Counted from the first letter of the stretch, positions 18,813-28,259 are shown. The stretch: 64,000 nucleotides of DNA from Streptomyces vietnamensis (GCF_000830005.1 NZ_CP010407.1:6018001-6082000); one strand, 5' to 3'. Made by a program: numbers and translations. Notes: generated by a model from the letters alone, not told the origin.

Positions 18813-19978
18813 CCACCACACCCGTGCCCACGGACGAGCACCTGGCCCGCGCGACCCTCAGCCGCGCCGTCGAGCCCGGCGACGAACACGCCGGCCGCTG
18901 GCTCCGCCAGTACGGCGCCACCGGCTTCCTCGACCGCCTCCTCCACACCGGGGAGGACCTCGGAGCCTTCCCCGGCACCGGAGCCAAACGCATCGCCTCC
19001 TGGCGACAACGGGCCATCGCCGCCCGCCCCGGCCACGACCTCGACACCGTCCACGGCCTCGGCGGCCGCTTCCTCGTCCCCGGCGACACCGAATGGCCAC
19101 GTCAACTCGACGACCTCGGCGACGCCCGCCCCATCGGCCTCTGGGTCCGCGGCCCGGCCGACCTCCGCACCTGGGCCCTGCGCTCCGTCGCCCTCGTCGG
19201 CGCCCGCGCCTGCACCCCGTACGGCGCCCACACCGCCACCGACCTCGCCGCCGGCCTCAGCCGACAGGGCTGGGTCGTCGTCTCCGGAGCCGCCTACGGC
19301 ATCGACGGCGCCGCCCACCGGGGCGCCCTCGCCGCCGGCGGAGCCACCGTCGCCGTCCTCGCCTGCGGCGTCGACACCCCGTACCCCCGCGGCCACGACC
19401 GGCTCATCCGGCGCGTCGCGGAACAGGGCCTCGTCATCGGCGAGTTGCCACCCGACAGCCACCCCACCCCCAGCCGCTTCATCCTCCGCAACCGCGTCAT
19501 CGCCGCCCTCACCCGGGGAACGGTCGTCGTCGAGGCCCAGCACCGCAGCGGCTCCCTCGTCACCGCACGCGCCGCCGGGCGCCTCGGCCGCCACACCATG
19601 GGCGTCCCCGGCCCCGTCACCAGCGCCCTCTCCGCCGGCGTCCACGAGCTGCTGCGCGGCGACGCCACCCTCGTCACCGACGCCGACGAGATCATCGAGC
19701 TCGTCGGGGACATCGGACAGCTCGCCCCCGCGCGCCGGGGCCCCGTCCTGCCCCGCGACCTCCTCGCCCCCGCCACCGCACACATTCTCGAAGCGGTCCC
19801 CGCCCGCGGCCCCACGCCCACCACCGTCATCGCCCGCCGCGCCGGAACCACCCCGGACGACACCCTCGCCAAGCTGTACGAACTCCACTCACTCGGCTTC
19901 GTCGAACGGCACGGGGAGGGATGGCAGTTGACGAACACGGCGACAGAAGCGTCGAACGCGCGGCGAGGCGGTACTTGA
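18809..19978 (+). CDS. dprA: DNA-processing protein DprA
   Basis: 389-aa ssDNA-binding protein that loads RecA on incoming DNA. The Rossmann-type DNA_processg_A domain has VALVGARACTPYG, VVSGAAYGIDGAAHRGAL and VEAQHRSGSLVTARAAG. The C-terminal 70 residues look like a winged helix (GTTPDDTLAKLYELHSLGFV). Translationally coupled to comM. Streptomyces are not known to be naturally competent, so the comM-dprA pair probably serves recombination of DNA arriving by conjugation. Confidence 0.95.
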   Translation: MTTTPVPTDEHLARATLSRAVEPGDEHAGRWLRQYGATGFLDRLLHTGEDLGAFPGTGAKRIASWRQRAIAARPGHDLDTVHGLGGRFLVPGDTEWPRQLDDLGDARPIGLWVRGPADLRTWALRSVALVGARACTPYGAHTATDLAAGLSRQGWVVVSGAAYGIDGAAHRGALAAGGATVAVLACGVDTPYPRGHDRLIRRVAEQGLVIGELPPDSHPTPSRFILRNRVIAALTRGTVVVEAQHRSGSLVTARAAGRLGRHTMGVPGPVTSALSAGVHELLRGDATLVTDADEIIELVGDIGQLAPARRGPVLPRDLLAPATAHILEAVPARGPTPTTVIARRAGTTPDDTLAKLYELHSLGFVERHGEGWQLTNTATEASNARRGGT

Positions 19979-20229
19979 CCTGGGGCATTCGGGTGAAAAG
20001 GTGATGGGGATGAACAACCGAGTTCTCTCGGTCGCATCCGAGGGGCCGACGCGCGCCACGGCCCCGGTTCGAAGATGTGGCCGACGGCGTCCACCCGGAG
20101 CGGCGCGATCCACCGATGTTCGCGCACCGCGACAGCGCACTCACGCTACGCTCACCAGGATTCCCTCCAGGACACCCCTCAGGACACCCACCCCGACGCA
20201 CCCGACGGCAGAACGGCTCAAGGCAACGC
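19979..20229 (+). other. dprA-whiG intergenic region
   Basis: 251 bases without a convincing gene. A small hairpin ACCGAG-TTCT-CTCGGT (20017-20032) follows dprA but has no U tail. A TACGCT hexamer (20147-20152) could be a -10 for whiG with no recognisable -35. An in-frame extension of whiG to a codon at 20077 is open but its sequence (Pro/Arg-rich) does not look like a sigma factor. Confidence 0.4.
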
Positions 20230-21066
20230 ATGCCCCAGCACACCTCCGGGTCTGACCGCGCTGCGGTGCCCCCAGCAGCCCGGGGCACCGTGCGACCACC
20301 CGCACCGACCTCGCTCGACGAGCTGTGGCGCTCGTACAAGGACACCGGCGACGAGCGGCTGCGGGAGCAGCTGATCCTGCACTACTCGCCGCTCGTCAAA
20401 TACGTCGCCGGACGGGTCAGCGTGGGGCTGCCGTCCAACGTGGAACAGGCCGACTTCGTCTCCTCCGGCGTCTTCGGCCTCATCGACGCCATCGAGAAGT
20501 TCGACGTCGAGCGGGCGATCAAGTTCGAGACGTACGCGATCACCCGCATCCGCGGCGCCATGATCGACGAACTCCGCGCCCTGGACTGGATCCCGCGCTC
20601 CGTCCGCCAGAAGGCCCGCAACGTCGAGCGCGCCTACGCCACCCTCGAAGCCCAGCTCCGCCGGACCCCCTCCGAGAGCGAGGTCGCCGCGGAGATGGAG
20701 ATCACGCTGGAGGAACTGCACGCGGTTTTCAGCCAGTTGTCCCTGGCGAACGTGGTCGCCCTGGAAGAGCTGCTGCACGTCGGCGGCGAGGGCGGCGACC
20801 GGCTCTCCCTCATGGACACCCTCGAGGACACCGCCGCCGACAACCCCGTCGAGGTCGCCGAGGACCGCGAGCTGCGTCGGCTGCTCGCCCGCGCCATCAA
20901 CACGCTCCCCGAGCGCGAGAAGACCGTCGTCACGCTCTACTACTACGAGGGCCTGACCCTCGCCGAGATCGGCCACGTCCTCGGCGTCACCGAGAGCCGG
21001 GTCAGCCAGATCCACACCAAGTCCGTCCTCCAGCTCCGCGCCAAGCTGGCCGACGTCGGCCGCTGA
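20230..21066 (+). CDS. whiG: Sporulation sigma factor WhiG
   Basis: 278-aa sigma factor of the FliA/WhiG class, the first key switch that commits Streptomyces aerial hyphae to sporulation. ATG at 20230 ([15 protein letters not shown]) gives the usual length; AAGG lies 6 bases before. Region 2 is [16 protein letters not shown] through [19 protein letters not shown] with WIPRSVR; region 3 is [20 protein letters not shown]; region 4 is [20 protein letters not shown] through [13 protein letters not shown]. In other Streptomyces it is held inactive by RsiG with c-di-GMP. Its presence is the clearest sign of genus. Confidence 0.96.
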   Translation: MPQHTSGSDRAAVPPAARGTVRPPAPTSLDELWRSYKDTGDERLREQLILHYSPLVKYVAGRVSVGLPSNVEQADFVSSGVFGLIDAIEKFDVERAIKFETYAITRIRGAMIDELRALDWIPRSVRQKARNVERAYATLEAQLRRTPSESEVAAEMEITLEELHAVFSQLSLANVVALEELLHVGGEGGDRLSLMDTLEDTAADNPVEVAEDRELRRLLARAINTLPEREKTVVTLYYYEGLTLAEIGHVLGVTESRVSQIHTKSVLQLRAKLADVGR

Positions 21067-21083
21067 GGCTTGCGGGCCGGTCG

Positions 21084-21089
21084 TACAGT
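21084..21089 (+). promoter_or_regulatory. -10 box for leaderless tetR
   Basis: TACAGT ends 6 bases before the GTG of the TetR gene, so transcription would begin at or next to the start codon. No clear -35. Compatible with leaderless translation, common in Streptomyces; a GGAG at 21090-21093 is too close to be a good ribosome binding site. Confidence 0.35.
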
Positions 21090-21095
21090 GGAGCC

Positions 21096-21686
21096 GTGCC
21101 CAGGATTCGAGCGGCCTCGGTGGCCGAGCACCGGACCATGCAGCGCGGCGCCCTCCTGGACGCCGCGCGTTCCCTGCTGTCCGAGGGCGGTACGGAGGCG
21201 CTGACCTTCCCCGCCCTCGCCGAGCGCACCGGCCTCGCCCGCTCGTCGGTCTACGAGTACTTCCGGTCCCGCGCCGCCGTCGTCGAAGAACTGTGCGCCG
21301 TCGACTTCCCCGTCTGGGCCGCCGAGGTCGAGGCCGCCATGGCCGGCGCCGACACGCCCCACGGCAAGGTCGAGGCGTACGTCCGCACGCAGCTGGACCT
21401 CGTCGGGGACCGCCGCCACCGGGCCGTCGTCGCCATCTCGGCGAGCGAGCTCGACGACGGCGCCCGCGAGAAGATCCGCGCGGCCCACGGCGGCCTCGTC
21501 GCCATGATCGTCGAAGCCCTCGCCGCCCTGGGCCAGCCCGAGCCCCGCCTGGGCGCCATGCTCCTCCAGGGCGTCGTCGACGCCGCCGTCCGCCGCATCG
21601 AGCTCGGCGCGGCCGAGGACCCCACGGCCATCGCCGAAGCAGCGGTCACCATGGCACTCCACGGAGTGGCCGGCCCCTCGGCCTAG
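21096..21686 (+). CDS. TetR-family transcriptional regulator
   Basis: 196-aa repressor-type protein. The N-terminal helix-turn-helix covers ALLDAARSLLSEGG, FPALAERTGLARSSVYEYFR at about residues 15-60; the C-terminal ligand domain has no recognisable specificity. GTG start at 21096 with a TACAGT -10 seven bases upstream, suggesting a leaderless message. It lies between whiG and an M23 peptidase gene on the opposite strand, with 3' ends overlapping by 4 bases. Targets unknown. Confidence 0.9.
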   Translation: MPRIRAASVAEHRTMQRGALLDAARSLLSEGGTEALTFPALAERTGLARSSVYEYFRSRAAVVEELCAVDFPVWAAEVEAAMAGADTPHGKVEAYVRTQLDLVGDRRHRAVVAISASELDDGAREKIRAAHGGLVAMIVEALAALGQPEPRLGAMLLQGVVDAAVRRIELGAAEDPTAIAEAAVTMALHGVAGPSA

Positions 21687-22135
21687 CCACCGGCGAGCGG
21701 GAGCAGCCGGGACGGCGGCCTTCTCGTCAGCAGGAGCGGGTTCAGATAGATCTCGCCCCTCAGGAGGCCCCAGTGGAGGCAGGACCGAGGGCAGTGGGGG
21801 CTCTCCGTGACCTCGGCGATCGGGGTGCCCGGTGCGACCCGGGTGCCCCGGGGGACCAGCGGGGTCACCGGGGTGAAGGTCGTGCGGAGCGGGGGAGCAC
21901 CCGTGCCCGGCAGGGTGAGGGTGACGGCGCCGCGGCCGCCCACCGGGCCGGCGAACGTGACCGTGCCCGCCGCCGGGGCGAGCACCGGGGTGCCCGGAGG
22001 CGCGGCGAGGTCCACGCCGCGATGACCCGCTGCGTACGGGCCGGGCGGGGGCTGCCAGCCGCGGAGGATCTCCGGCGGGGGCGGGCCCACCGGCCAGAGG
22101 AGGGTCAGGGTCGCGAGCAGGGTGAACAGATGCAT
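21683..22135 (-). CDS. M23-family peptidase homologue, catalytic His replaced
   Basis: 150-aa secreted LytM-like domain. N-terminus [16 protein letters not shown] is a short signal peptide or anchor. Zinc ligands are present in HRGVDLA (HxxxD), but where lytic M23 enzymes have HxH this protein has SCLHWG, so the first His (general base) is Cys while the zinc-ligand His remains. It may be a non-catalytic or altered peptidoglycan hydrolase. Start ATG at 22135; no clear ribosome binding site, so the start is tentative. Divergent from rpsB. Confidence 0.82.
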   Translation of the reverse strand: MHLFTLLATLTLLWPVGPPPPEILRGWQPPPGPYAAGHRGVDLAAPPGTPVLAPAAGTVTFAGPVGGRGAVTLTLPGTGAPPLRTTFTPVTPLVPRGTRVAPGTPIAEVTESPHCPRSCLHWGLLRGEIYLNPLLLTRRPPSRLLPLAGG

Positions 22136-22185
22136 GAGGGAAGGGTTTCCCGGGTGTTCGGTTCGTTCCGGTAACCGACGGTATC

Positions 22186-22212
22186 TGTGGACTACTCGCC
22201 GGTTGTGGACAG
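22186..22212 (-). other. Two DnaA-box-like sites upstream of rpsB
   Basis: Read on the minus strand, TAGTCCACA (22186-22194) and CTGTCCACA (22204-22212) lie 18 bases apart in the divergent M23/rpsB gap; the second matches YYVTCCACA at all positions and the first at 8 of 9. They sit just upstream of a possible rpsB -10. Confidence 0.35.
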
Positions 22213-22241
22213 CGCCGTCACCCAGCGCTCCCGGGGTCCCG

Positions 22242-22247
22242 TACACT
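22242..22247 (+). promoter_or_regulatory. Possible -10 box of rpsB
   Basis: TACACT at 22242-22247, with no good -35 at 16-18 bases. It would give a leader of about 140 bases before rpsB containing a GC hairpin around 22290-22310, as is common for ribosomal protein genes. Confidence 0.35.
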
Positions 22248-22391
22248 TCCTATGGCGACTCGGGTCACCGGGTCGACTTCGCACGCCCCGCCACCTGTCT
22301 CTCAGGCGGGTGGCAGCGCCTTTCGGTCCCTCTGGGGCATGGCGCGCCGGGGCGTCAGGAACACAAAACCGAGAAAACCAAGGAGATGGCC

Positions 22392-23264
22392 ATGGCCGTC
22401 GTCACGATGCGGGAGCTGCTGGAGAGCGGCGTCCACTTCGGTCACCAGACCCGTCGCTGGAACCCGAAGATGAAGCGCTTCATCTTCACCGAGCGCAACG
22501 GCATCTACATCATCGACCTGCTCCAGTCGCTGTCGTACATCGACCGCGCCTACGAGTTCGTCAAGGAGACCGTCGCGCACGGCGGCTCCATCATGTTCGT
22601 CGGTACGAAGAAGCAGGCCCAGGAGGCCATCGCCGAGCAGGCGACGCGTGTCGGCATGCCGTACGTCAACCAGCGTTGGCTCGGTGGCATGCTCACCAAC
22701 TTCTCCACCGTCTACAAGCGTCTGCAGCGCCTCAAGGAGCTCGAGCAGATCGACTTCGAGGACGTCGCCGCCTCGGGTCTCACCAAGAAGGAGCTCCTGG
22801 TCCTCTCCCGCGAGAAGGCCAAGCTGGAGAAGACCCTCGGTGGTATCCGCGAGATGCAGAAGGTGCCGAGCGCCGTCTGGATCGTCGACACCAAGAAGGA
22901 GCACATCGCCGTCGGTGAGGCGCGCAAGCTCCACATCCCGGTCGTCGCGATCCTCGACACCAACTGCGACCCCGACGAGGTCGACTACAAGATCCCGGGC
23001 AACGACGACGCGATCCGCTCCGTCACCCTGCTCACCCGCGTGATCGCCGACGCCGTCGCCGAGGGCCTCATCGCCCGCTCCGGCGCCGCGACCGGCGACT
23101 CGAAGCCGGGCGAGAAGGCCGCCGGCGAGCCCCTCGCCGAGTGGGAGCGCGACCTCCTCGAGGGCGAGAAGAAGGCTGACGAGGCTGTCGAGGCCCCCGC
23201 CGCCGAGGCCGCTCCGGCCGAGGCCGCCGCCGAGGCTCCGGCCGCGGACGCCGAGCAGGCCTGA
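22392..23264 (+). CDS. rpsB: 30S ribosomal protein S2
   Basis: 290-aa protein required for S1 binding to the 30S subunit. ATG at 22392 ([20 protein letters not shown]) follows AGGAGA (22381-22386) with 5 bases; an ATG at 22386 overlaps that site. Core motifs [20 protein letters not shown] and [18 protein letters not shown] are intact. The last 50 residues are an acidic Ala/Glu-rich extension ([20 protein letters not shown]) common in actinobacteria. First gene of the rpsB-tsf pair. Confidence 0.97.
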   Translation: MAVVTMRELLESGVHFGHQTRRWNPKMKRFIFTERNGIYIIDLLQSLSYIDRAYEFVKETVAHGGSIMFVGTKKQAQEAIAEQATRVGMPYVNQRWLGGMLTNFSTVYKRLQRLKELEQIDFEDVAASGLTKKELLVLSREKAKLEKTLGGIREMQKVPSAVWIVDTKKEHIAVGEARKLHIPVVAILDTNCDPDEVDYKIPGNDDAIRSVTLLTRVIADAVAEGLIARSGAATGDSKPGEKAAGEPLAEWERDLLEGEKKADEAVEAPAAEAAPAEAAAEAPAADAEQA

Positions 23265-23286
23265 CCCTTCAGGACCTTCGGGTGAC

Positions 23287-23317
23287 GACGGCGGGGGCCC
23301 ACGAAGCCCCCGCCGTC
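23287..23317 (+). terminator. rpsB-tsf intergenic hairpin
   Basis: GACGGCGGGGGC (23287-23298) pairs perfectly with 23306-23317 across a 7-base loop, 22 bases after the rpsB stop. No U tract; likely a partial terminator or attenuator that sets the rpsB:tsf ratio. Confidence 0.6.
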
Positions 23318-23366
23318 CACCCGTGGACCCGCCCGATCTTTCAGACTTCGAGAGAGAAACAGACTC

Positions 23367-24203
23367 ATGGCGAACTACACCGCCGCTGACGTCAAGAAGC
23401 TCCGCGAGCTCACCGGCGCCGGCATGATGGACTGCAAGAAGGCCCTGGACGAGGCCGACGGCAACGTCGACAAGGCCGTCGAGGCGCTCCGTATCAAGGG
23501 CCAGAAGGGCGTCGCCAAGCGCGAGGGCCGCTCTGCCGAGAACGGCGCCGTGGTCTCCCTCATCGCCGACGACAACACCTCCGGCGTCCTCGTCGAGCTG
23601 AAGTGCGAGACGGACTTCGTCGCCAAGGGCGAGAAGTTCCAGGCCGTCGCCGCCGAGCTGGCCAAGCACGTCGCCGCCACCGCCCCGGCCGACATCGAGG
23701 CGCTGCTCGCCTCCGAGATCGAGCCCGGCAAGACCGTGCAGGCGTTCGTCGACGAGGCCAACGCCAACCTCGGCGAGAAGATCGTCCTGGACCGCTTCGC
23801 GCAGTACGCCGACGGCTTCGTGTACGCGTACATGCACCGCACGATGCCCGACCTGCCGCCGCAGATCGGTGTCCTCGTCGAGTTCGACAAGGCCGACGCC
23901 GACGTCGCCAAGGGTGTCGCCCAGCACATCGCCGCCTTCGCGCCGAAGTACCTCACCAAGGAAGACATTCCGGCCGAGGTCGTCGAGTCCGAGCGTCGCA
24001 TCGCCGAGGAGACCACCCGCGCCGAGGGCAAGCCCGAGGCCGCGATCGCCAAGATCGTCGAGGGTCGCGTCAACGGCTTCTTCAAGGACGCCACGCTGCT
24101 CGGCCAGCCGTACGCCCTCGACAACAAGAAGTCCGTCCAGAAGGTCCTGGACGAGGCCGGTGTCACCCTGAAGCGCTTCACCCGCATCAAGGTCGGCATC
24201 TGA
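23367..24203 (+). CDS. tsf: Elongation factor Ts
   Basis: 278-aa nucleotide exchange factor for EF-Tu. N-terminal UBA-like domain with KLRELTGAGMMDCKKALDEA, the core TDFVAKGEKF and the dimerisation region ending GVTLKRFTRIKVGI are present. GAGAGAGA precedes the ATG. Follows rpsB across a strong hairpin, as in most bacteria. Confidence 0.97.
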   Translation: MANYTAADVKKLRELTGAGMMDCKKALDEADGNVDKAVEALRIKGQKGVAKREGRSAENGAVVSLIADDNTSGVLVELKCETDFVAKGEKFQAVAAELAKHVAATAPADIEALLASEIEPGKTVQAFVDEANANLGEKIVLDRFAQYADGFVYAYMHRTMPDLPPQIGVLVEFDKADADVAKGVAQHIAAFAPKYLTKEDIPAEVVESERRIAEETTRAEGKPEAAIAKIVEGRVNGFFKDATLLGQPYALDNKKSVQKVLDEAGVTLKRFTRIKVGI

Positions 24204-24290
24204 GTCCGTACGCGAACGCGACGGACGCCGGACCCCGGTAGGGTCTGAAGCAGTCGTCCGCGCCCGCGCAGGACGACCGCAGATCTGACG

Positions 24291-24342
24291 AGGAGGCCAT
24301 TGCCGCACGGGATACCGAGAGGACCCAAGGCAATGGCCTCCT
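24291..24342 (+). promoter_or_regulatory. Long-loop hairpin upstream of pyrH
   Basis: AGGAGGCCATTGCC (24291-24304) is exactly complementary to 24329-24342, giving a 14-bp stem closing a 24-base loop, 24 bases before the pyrH start. It could terminate tsf transcripts or regulate pyrH; the 3' arm is followed by TTCG, not a U run. The loop contains GAGAGGACC. Confidence 0.6.
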
Positions 24343-24366
24343 TCGTATGTGCACGAGGAGATCTCC

Positions 24367-25131
24367 ATGAACCAGGGCGCCGTACAGGGCGACGACAACA
24401 ACGGCAAGAAGGCCGGCCGCTACATGCTGAAGCTGTCCGGAGAAGCTTTCTCCGGCGGTACCGGCCTGGGCGTCGACCCCGATGTCGTGCACGCCATCGC
24501 GCGTGAGATCGCGGCCGTCGTCCGCGACGGCGCGGAGATCGCGATCGTGATCGGCGGGGGCAACTTCTTCCGCGGCGCCGAGCTCCAGCAGCGCGGCATG
24601 GACCGGGCCCGCTCCGACTACATGGGCATGCTCGGCACCGTGATGAACTGCCTCGCGCTCCAGGACTTCCTGGAGAAGGAGGGCATCGACTCCCGCGTCC
24701 AGACCGCCATCACCATGGGCCAGGTCGCCGAGCCGTACATCCCGCTGCGCGCCGTGCGGCACCTGGAGAAGGGCCGCGTGGTCATCTTCGGTGCGGGCAT
24801 GGGCATGCCGTACTTCTCCACGGACACCACCGCCGCCCAGCGCGCCCTGGAGATCGACGCCGAGGCCCTGCTCATGGGCAAGAACGGCGTGGACGGCGTC
24901 TACGACTCCGACCCGAAGAAGAACCCCGACGCGGTCAAGTTCGACGCCCTCGAGTACGGCGAGGTGCTCTCCCGCGATCTCAAGGTCGCCGACGCCACCG
25001 CCATCACCCTGTGCCGGGACAACAACCTCCCGATCCTCGTCTTCGAACTGCTCACCGAGGGCAATATCGCTCGCGCGGTGAAGGGTGAGAAGATCGGCAC
25101 GCTCGTGAGCGACCAGGGCACCCGGGCCTGA
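24367..25131 (+). CDS. pyrH: Uridylate kinase (UMP kinase)
   Basis: 254-aa amino-acid-kinase-family enzyme converting UMP to UDP, hexameric and allosterically controlled by UTP/GTP in bacteria. Motifs: [26 protein letters not shown], and [24 protein letters not shown] substrate region ([11 protein letters not shown]). ATG at 24367 chosen for AGGAG (24355-24359) 7 bases upstream; a GTG at 24349 is also in frame. The preceding gap holds a striking 14-bp inverted repeat. Confidence 0.97.
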   Translation: MNQGAVQGDDNNGKKAGRYMLKLSGEAFSGGTGLGVDPDVVHAIAREIAAVVRDGAEIAIVIGGGNFFRGAELQQRGMDRARSDYMGMLGTVMNCLALQDFLEKEGIDSRVQTAITMGQVAEPYIPLRAVRHLEKGRVVIFGAGMGMPYFSTDTTAAQRALEIDAEALLMGKNGVDGVYDSDPKKNPDAVKFDALEYGEVLSRDLKVADATAITLCRDNNLPILVFELLTEGNIARAVKGEKIGTLVSDQGTRA

Positions 25132-25225
25132 CCCGAACCGGGGAACCGCCCCGCAAGGGGATGGACAGAGCCCTGCCGGTCGTACACCGTGCAGGACACA
25201 ACGCGACGACACGCAGGAGCAAGTG

Positions 25226-25783
25226 GTGATCGAAGAGACCCTCCTCGAGGCCGAGGAGAAGATGGAGAAGGCCGTCGTGGTCGCCAAGGAGGACTTCGCC
25301 GCGATCCGCACCGGCCGTGCGCACCCGGCGATGTTCAACAAGATCGTGGCCGACTACTACGGTGCCATCACCCCCATCAACCAGCTGGCGTCCTTCTCCG
25401 TCCCGGAGCCGCGCATGGCCGTGGTGACGCCGTTCGACAAGAGCGCCCTGCGCAACATCGAGCAGGCGATCCGGGACTCGGACCTCGGGGTCAACCCGAG
25501 CAACGACGGCAACATCATCCGCGTGGTGTTCCCCGAGCTGACCGAGGAGCGCCGCCGGGAGTACATCAAGGTCGCCAAGGGCAAGGCCGAGGACTCGAAG
25601 ATCTCGATCCGCTCGGTCCGCCGCAAGGCCAAGGAGACCATCGACAAGTTCGTCAAGGACGGCGAGGTCGGCGAGGACGAGGGCCGCCGCGCCGAGAAGG
25701 AGCTCGACGACACCACCGCGAAGTACGTCGCGCAGGTGGACGAGCTGCTCAAGCACAAGGAAGCCGAGCTGCTCGAGGTCTGA
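25226..25783 (+). CDS. frr: Ribosome recycling factor
   Basis: 185-aa factor that splits post-termination ribosomes with EF-G, the normal length. GTG at 25226 ([20 protein letters not shown]) preferred to GTG at 25223 because AGGAG (25215-25219) is then 6 bases away. Conserved [13 protein letters not shown] and the three-helix bundle with [17 protein letters not shown] are present. Overlaps cdsA by 1 base. Confidence 0.97.
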   Translation: MIEETLLEAEEKMEKAVVVAKEDFAAIRTGRAHPAMFNKIVADYYGAITPINQLASFSVPEPRMAVVTPFDKSALRNIEQAIRDSDLGVNPSNDGNIIRVVFPELTEERRREYIKVAKGKAEDSKISIRSVRRKAKETIDKFVKDGEVGEDEGRRAEKELDDTTAKYVAQVDELLKHKEAELLEV

Positions 25784-26889
25784 TGAACGACTCTTCCTGG
25801 GGGGCGCCGGCCGGTTCAGGCCTCGGCGGACCCGACCAGGGGCCTGCCCCGGCGGGTCCCGCATACGATCGGCAGCAGGCGGCGCAGACTCGGCCCATGC
25901 CCATCGTGCCCGACGTTCCCGCCGGCGGATTCCAGGACGGTCACGGCCGGGGGGCCGCTCACCCGAGCGGTCCCCTGTTCCGTGACGAGACGCCGCACGA
26001 GCACCCGCAGGAGCCCATGTCCAGCCCCACCCCGCCTCCGCCGCCCGCGCCCTCGTCGGCGCCCCGGCAGAAGAAGAGCGCGGGCCGTGACCTGGGCGCG
26101 GCCATAGGGGTCGGGGTCGGCCTCGGCGCCGTCATCATCGCGTCGCTGTTCATCTGGAAGCCGGCGTTCGTCGGGGTGATAGCGGTCGCCGTGGTCGTCG
26201 GCCTCTGGGAGCTCACCTCCCGCCTCCAGGAGCGCAAGGCGATCAAGGCTCCGCTGGTCCCGCTCGCGGTCGGCGGCGCGGCGATGGTCGTCGCCGGCTA
26301 CGTCCGGGGCGCCGAGGGCGCCTGGGTGGCGATGGCCCTGACGGCGCTCGCGGTGCTCGTCTGGCGGATGACGGAGCCTCCCGAGGGCTACCTGAAGGAC
26401 GTCACGGCGGGGGTCTTCGCCGCGTTCTACGTGCCGTTCCTGGCGACGTTCGTGGCGCTGCTGCTGACCGCGGACGACGGGCCGCAGCGGGTGCTGACCT
26501 TCCTGATCCTGACCGTGGTCAGCGACACCGGGGCGTACGCGATCGGCTGGCGCTTCGGCAAGCACAAGCTGGCCCCGCGGATCAGCCCCGGCAAGACCCG
26601 GGAGGGTCTGGTCGGCGCGGTGACGTTCGCGATGGGGGCGGGCGCGCTGTGCATGCAGTTCATGATCGACGACGGCGTCTGGTGGCAGGGCCTGATCCTC
26701 GGTCTGGCGGTGGCGGCGAGCGCGACGCTCGGCGACCTCGGCGAGTCCATGATCAAGCGCGACCTGGGCATCAAGGACATGGGCACGCTGCTGCCGGGGC
26801 ACGGCGGCATCATGGACCGCCTGGACTCCCTGCTGCCGACGGCGCCGGTGGTGTGGCTGCTGATGGCCCTGTTCGTAGGCACCGCCTGA
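25783..26889 (+). CDS. cdsA: Phosphatidate cytidylyltransferase
   Basis: 368-aa membrane enzyme that makes CDP-diacylglycerol for phospholipid synthesis. A hydrophilic Pro/Gly-rich N-terminal extension of about 105 residues is followed by about eight membrane segments. The CDS signature near the C-terminus is complete: [20 protein letters not shown] then [21 protein letters not shown] overlap with frr shows co-translation, the usual frr-cdsA pairing. Confidence 0.96.
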   Translation: MNDSSWGAPAGSGLGGPDQGPAPAGPAYDRQQAAQTRPMPIVPDVPAGGFQDGHGRGAAHPSGPLFRDETPHEHPQEPMSSPTPPPPPAPSSAPRQKKSAGRDLGAAIGVGVGLGAVIIASLFIWKPAFVGVIAVAVVVGLWELTSRLQERKAIKAPLVPLAVGGAAMVVAGYVRGAEGAWVAMALTALAVLVWRMTEPPEGYLKDVTAGVFAAFYVPFLATFVALLLTADDGPQRVLTFLILTVVSDTGAYAIGWRFGKHKLAPRISPGKTREGLVGAVTFAMGAGALCMQFMIDDGVWWQGLILGLAVAASATLGDLGESMIKRDLGIKDMGTLLPGHGGIMDRLDSLLPTAPVVWLLMALFVGTA

Positions 26890-26915
26890 GCAGGAGTTTT
26901 GTACGGAAGGGCTCG

Positions 26916-26924
26916 TTGTCCACA
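26916..26924 (+). other. Perfect DnaA box upstream of rlmN
   Basis: TTGTCCACA, the consensus Streptomyces DnaA box, lies in the 79-base cdsA-rlmN gap, 45 bases before rlmN. A further CTGTCCACA is on the minus strand inside rlmN (28046-28054). Confidence 0.45.
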
Positions 26925-26968
26925 GGGCGGCGGGCCCTTCCTCGTATCTCTGCGACACTGGTATCACC

Positions 26969-28075
26969 ATGCCGAAGCCCGGAGAACTCACTTTCGTCGC
27001 CCCCCGCGGAGCCAAGAAGCCGCCGCGGCACCTGGCCGACCTCTCGCCCGCCGAGCGGAAGGAGGCCGTCGCCGCGATCGGCGAGAAGCCGTTCCGCGCC
27101 AAGCAGCTGTCCACGCACTACTTCGCGCGGTACGCGCACGACCCCGCCGAGTGGACCGACATCCCGGCCGCCTCGCGGGAGAAGCTGGCCGGGGAGCTGC
27201 TGCCCGACCTGATGTCCGTGGTGCGGCACATCTCGTGCGACGACGACACCACCCGCAAGACCCTGTGGAAGCTGCACGACGGCACGCTCGTGGAGTCGGT
27301 GCTCATGCGCTACCCCGACCGGGTGACCATGTGCATCTCCTCGCAGGCCGGCTGCGGGATGAACTGCCCGTTCTGCGCGACCGGGCAGGCGGGCCTCGAC
27401 CGGAACCTGTCGACCGCCGAGATCGTGCACCAGATCGTGGACGGCATGCGGGCCCTGCGCGACGGGGAGGTGCCCGGGGGACCGGCGCGGCTCTCCAACA
27501 TCGTGTTCATGGGCATGGGCGAGCCGCTCGCCAACTACAAGCGGGTCGTCGGCGCCATCCGGCGGCTGACCGACCCCGAGCCGGACGGGCTCGGGCTCTC
27601 GCAGCGCGGCATCACCGTCTCCACCGTCGGCCTCGTCCCCGCGATGCTGCGCTTCGCCGACGAGGGCTTCAAGTGCCGCCTCGCCGTCTCGCTGCACGCG
27701 CCCGACGACGAGCTCCGCGACACCCTCGTGCCCGTCAACACGCGCTGGAAGGTCCGCGAGGTCCTCGACGCGGCCTGGGAGTACGCGGAGAAGTCCGGGC
27801 GCCGGATCTCCATCGAGTACGCCCTCATCCGGGACATCAACGACCAGGCCTGGCGCGGCGACCTGCTCGGCAAGCTGCTCAAGGGCAAGCGGGTGCACGT
27901 CAACCTGATCCCGCTGAACCCGACGCCCGGCTCGAAGTGGACGGCCTCCCGCCCGGAGGACGAGAAGGCCTTCGTCGAGGCGATCGCCCGCCACGGCGTG
28001 CCGGTGACCGTCCGGGACACCCGCGGTCAGGAGATCGACGGCGCCTGTGGACAGCTCGCGGCCGCCGAGCGCTGA
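26969..28075 (+). CDS. rlmN: 23S rRNA/tRNA adenine-C2 methyltransferase RlmN
   Basis: 368-aa radical-SAM enzyme that methylates A2503 of 23S rRNA and A37 of some tRNAs. The [4Fe-4S] motif [12 protein letters not shown] (CxxxCxxC) is present, as is the upstream catalytic region SSQAGC, and a Cys near the C-terminus (EIDGACGQL) matches the second reactive cysteine. The N-terminal RlmN domain includes KPFRAKQL. Followed within 35 bases by a TPP riboswitch for the next operon; no terminator seen between. Confidence 0.95.
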   Translation: MPKPGELTFVAPRGAKKPPRHLADLSPAERKEAVAAIGEKPFRAKQLSTHYFARYAHDPAEWTDIPAASREKLAGELLPDLMSVVRHISCDDDTTRKTLWKLHDGTLVESVLMRYPDRVTMCISSQAGCGMNCPFCATGQAGLDRNLSTAEIVHQIVDGMRALRDGEVPGGPARLSNIVFMGMGEPLANYKRVVGAIRRLTDPEPDGLGLSQRGITVSTVGLVPAMLRFADEGFKCRLAVSLHAPDDELRDTLVPVNTRWKVREVLDAAWEYAEKSGRRISIEYALIRDINDQAWRGDLLGKLLKGKRVHVNLIPLNPTPGSKWTASRPEDEKAFVEAIARHGVPVTVRDTRGQEIDGACGQLAAAER

Positions 28076-28109
28076 CCTTGTAGTCTGAGCTCGAACACAT
28101 CTCCATATT

Positions 28110-28202
28110 CCGACAGGGGAGCGCCACAGCGCTGAGAGTGCGGTAACCGTAGACCGCAGACCCTCTGAACCTCGCCCAGGTCATTCTGGGTAGGAAGTTC
28201 GG
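28110..28202 (+). ncRNA. TPP riboswitch (THI element)
   Basis: All hallmark blocks are present in order: GGGGAGC (28117-28123), GCTGAGAGTGCGG (28131-28143), GCAGACCCTCTGAACCT (28156-28172), and the closing GGAAGTTCGG (28193-28202), with P1 formed by CCGA at 28110 and TCGG at 28199. It lies upstream of a thiamine ABC transporter. Binding of thiamine pyrophosphate would reduce expression. A TAGTCT hexamer at 28081-28086 may be the -10 of the promoter. Confidence 0.94.
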
Positions 28203-28221
28203 TCGTAACTCAAGCTGTTGC

Positions 28222-28259
28222 GCCCTGCCCGCGTCCGGTCCGCCGGACGTGGGCAGGGC
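28222..28259 (+). terminator. Expression-platform hairpin of the TPP riboswitch
   Basis: A 17-bp stem (28222-28238 with 28243-28259, one G-U) with a 4-base loop, 20 bases after the aptamer and 35 bases before thiB. Most likely the terminator arm of the riboswitch, although it lacks a U tail. Confidence 0.65.

Noticed and set aside
20065..20085. tRNA T-loop-like GGTTCGAA
   Set aside because: No acceptor, D or anticodon stems can be drawn around it.
16752..26924. A replication origin based on DnaA boxes
   Set aside because: Only scattered pairs of sites; no cluster of boxes, and dnaA, dnaN and gyrB are absent.
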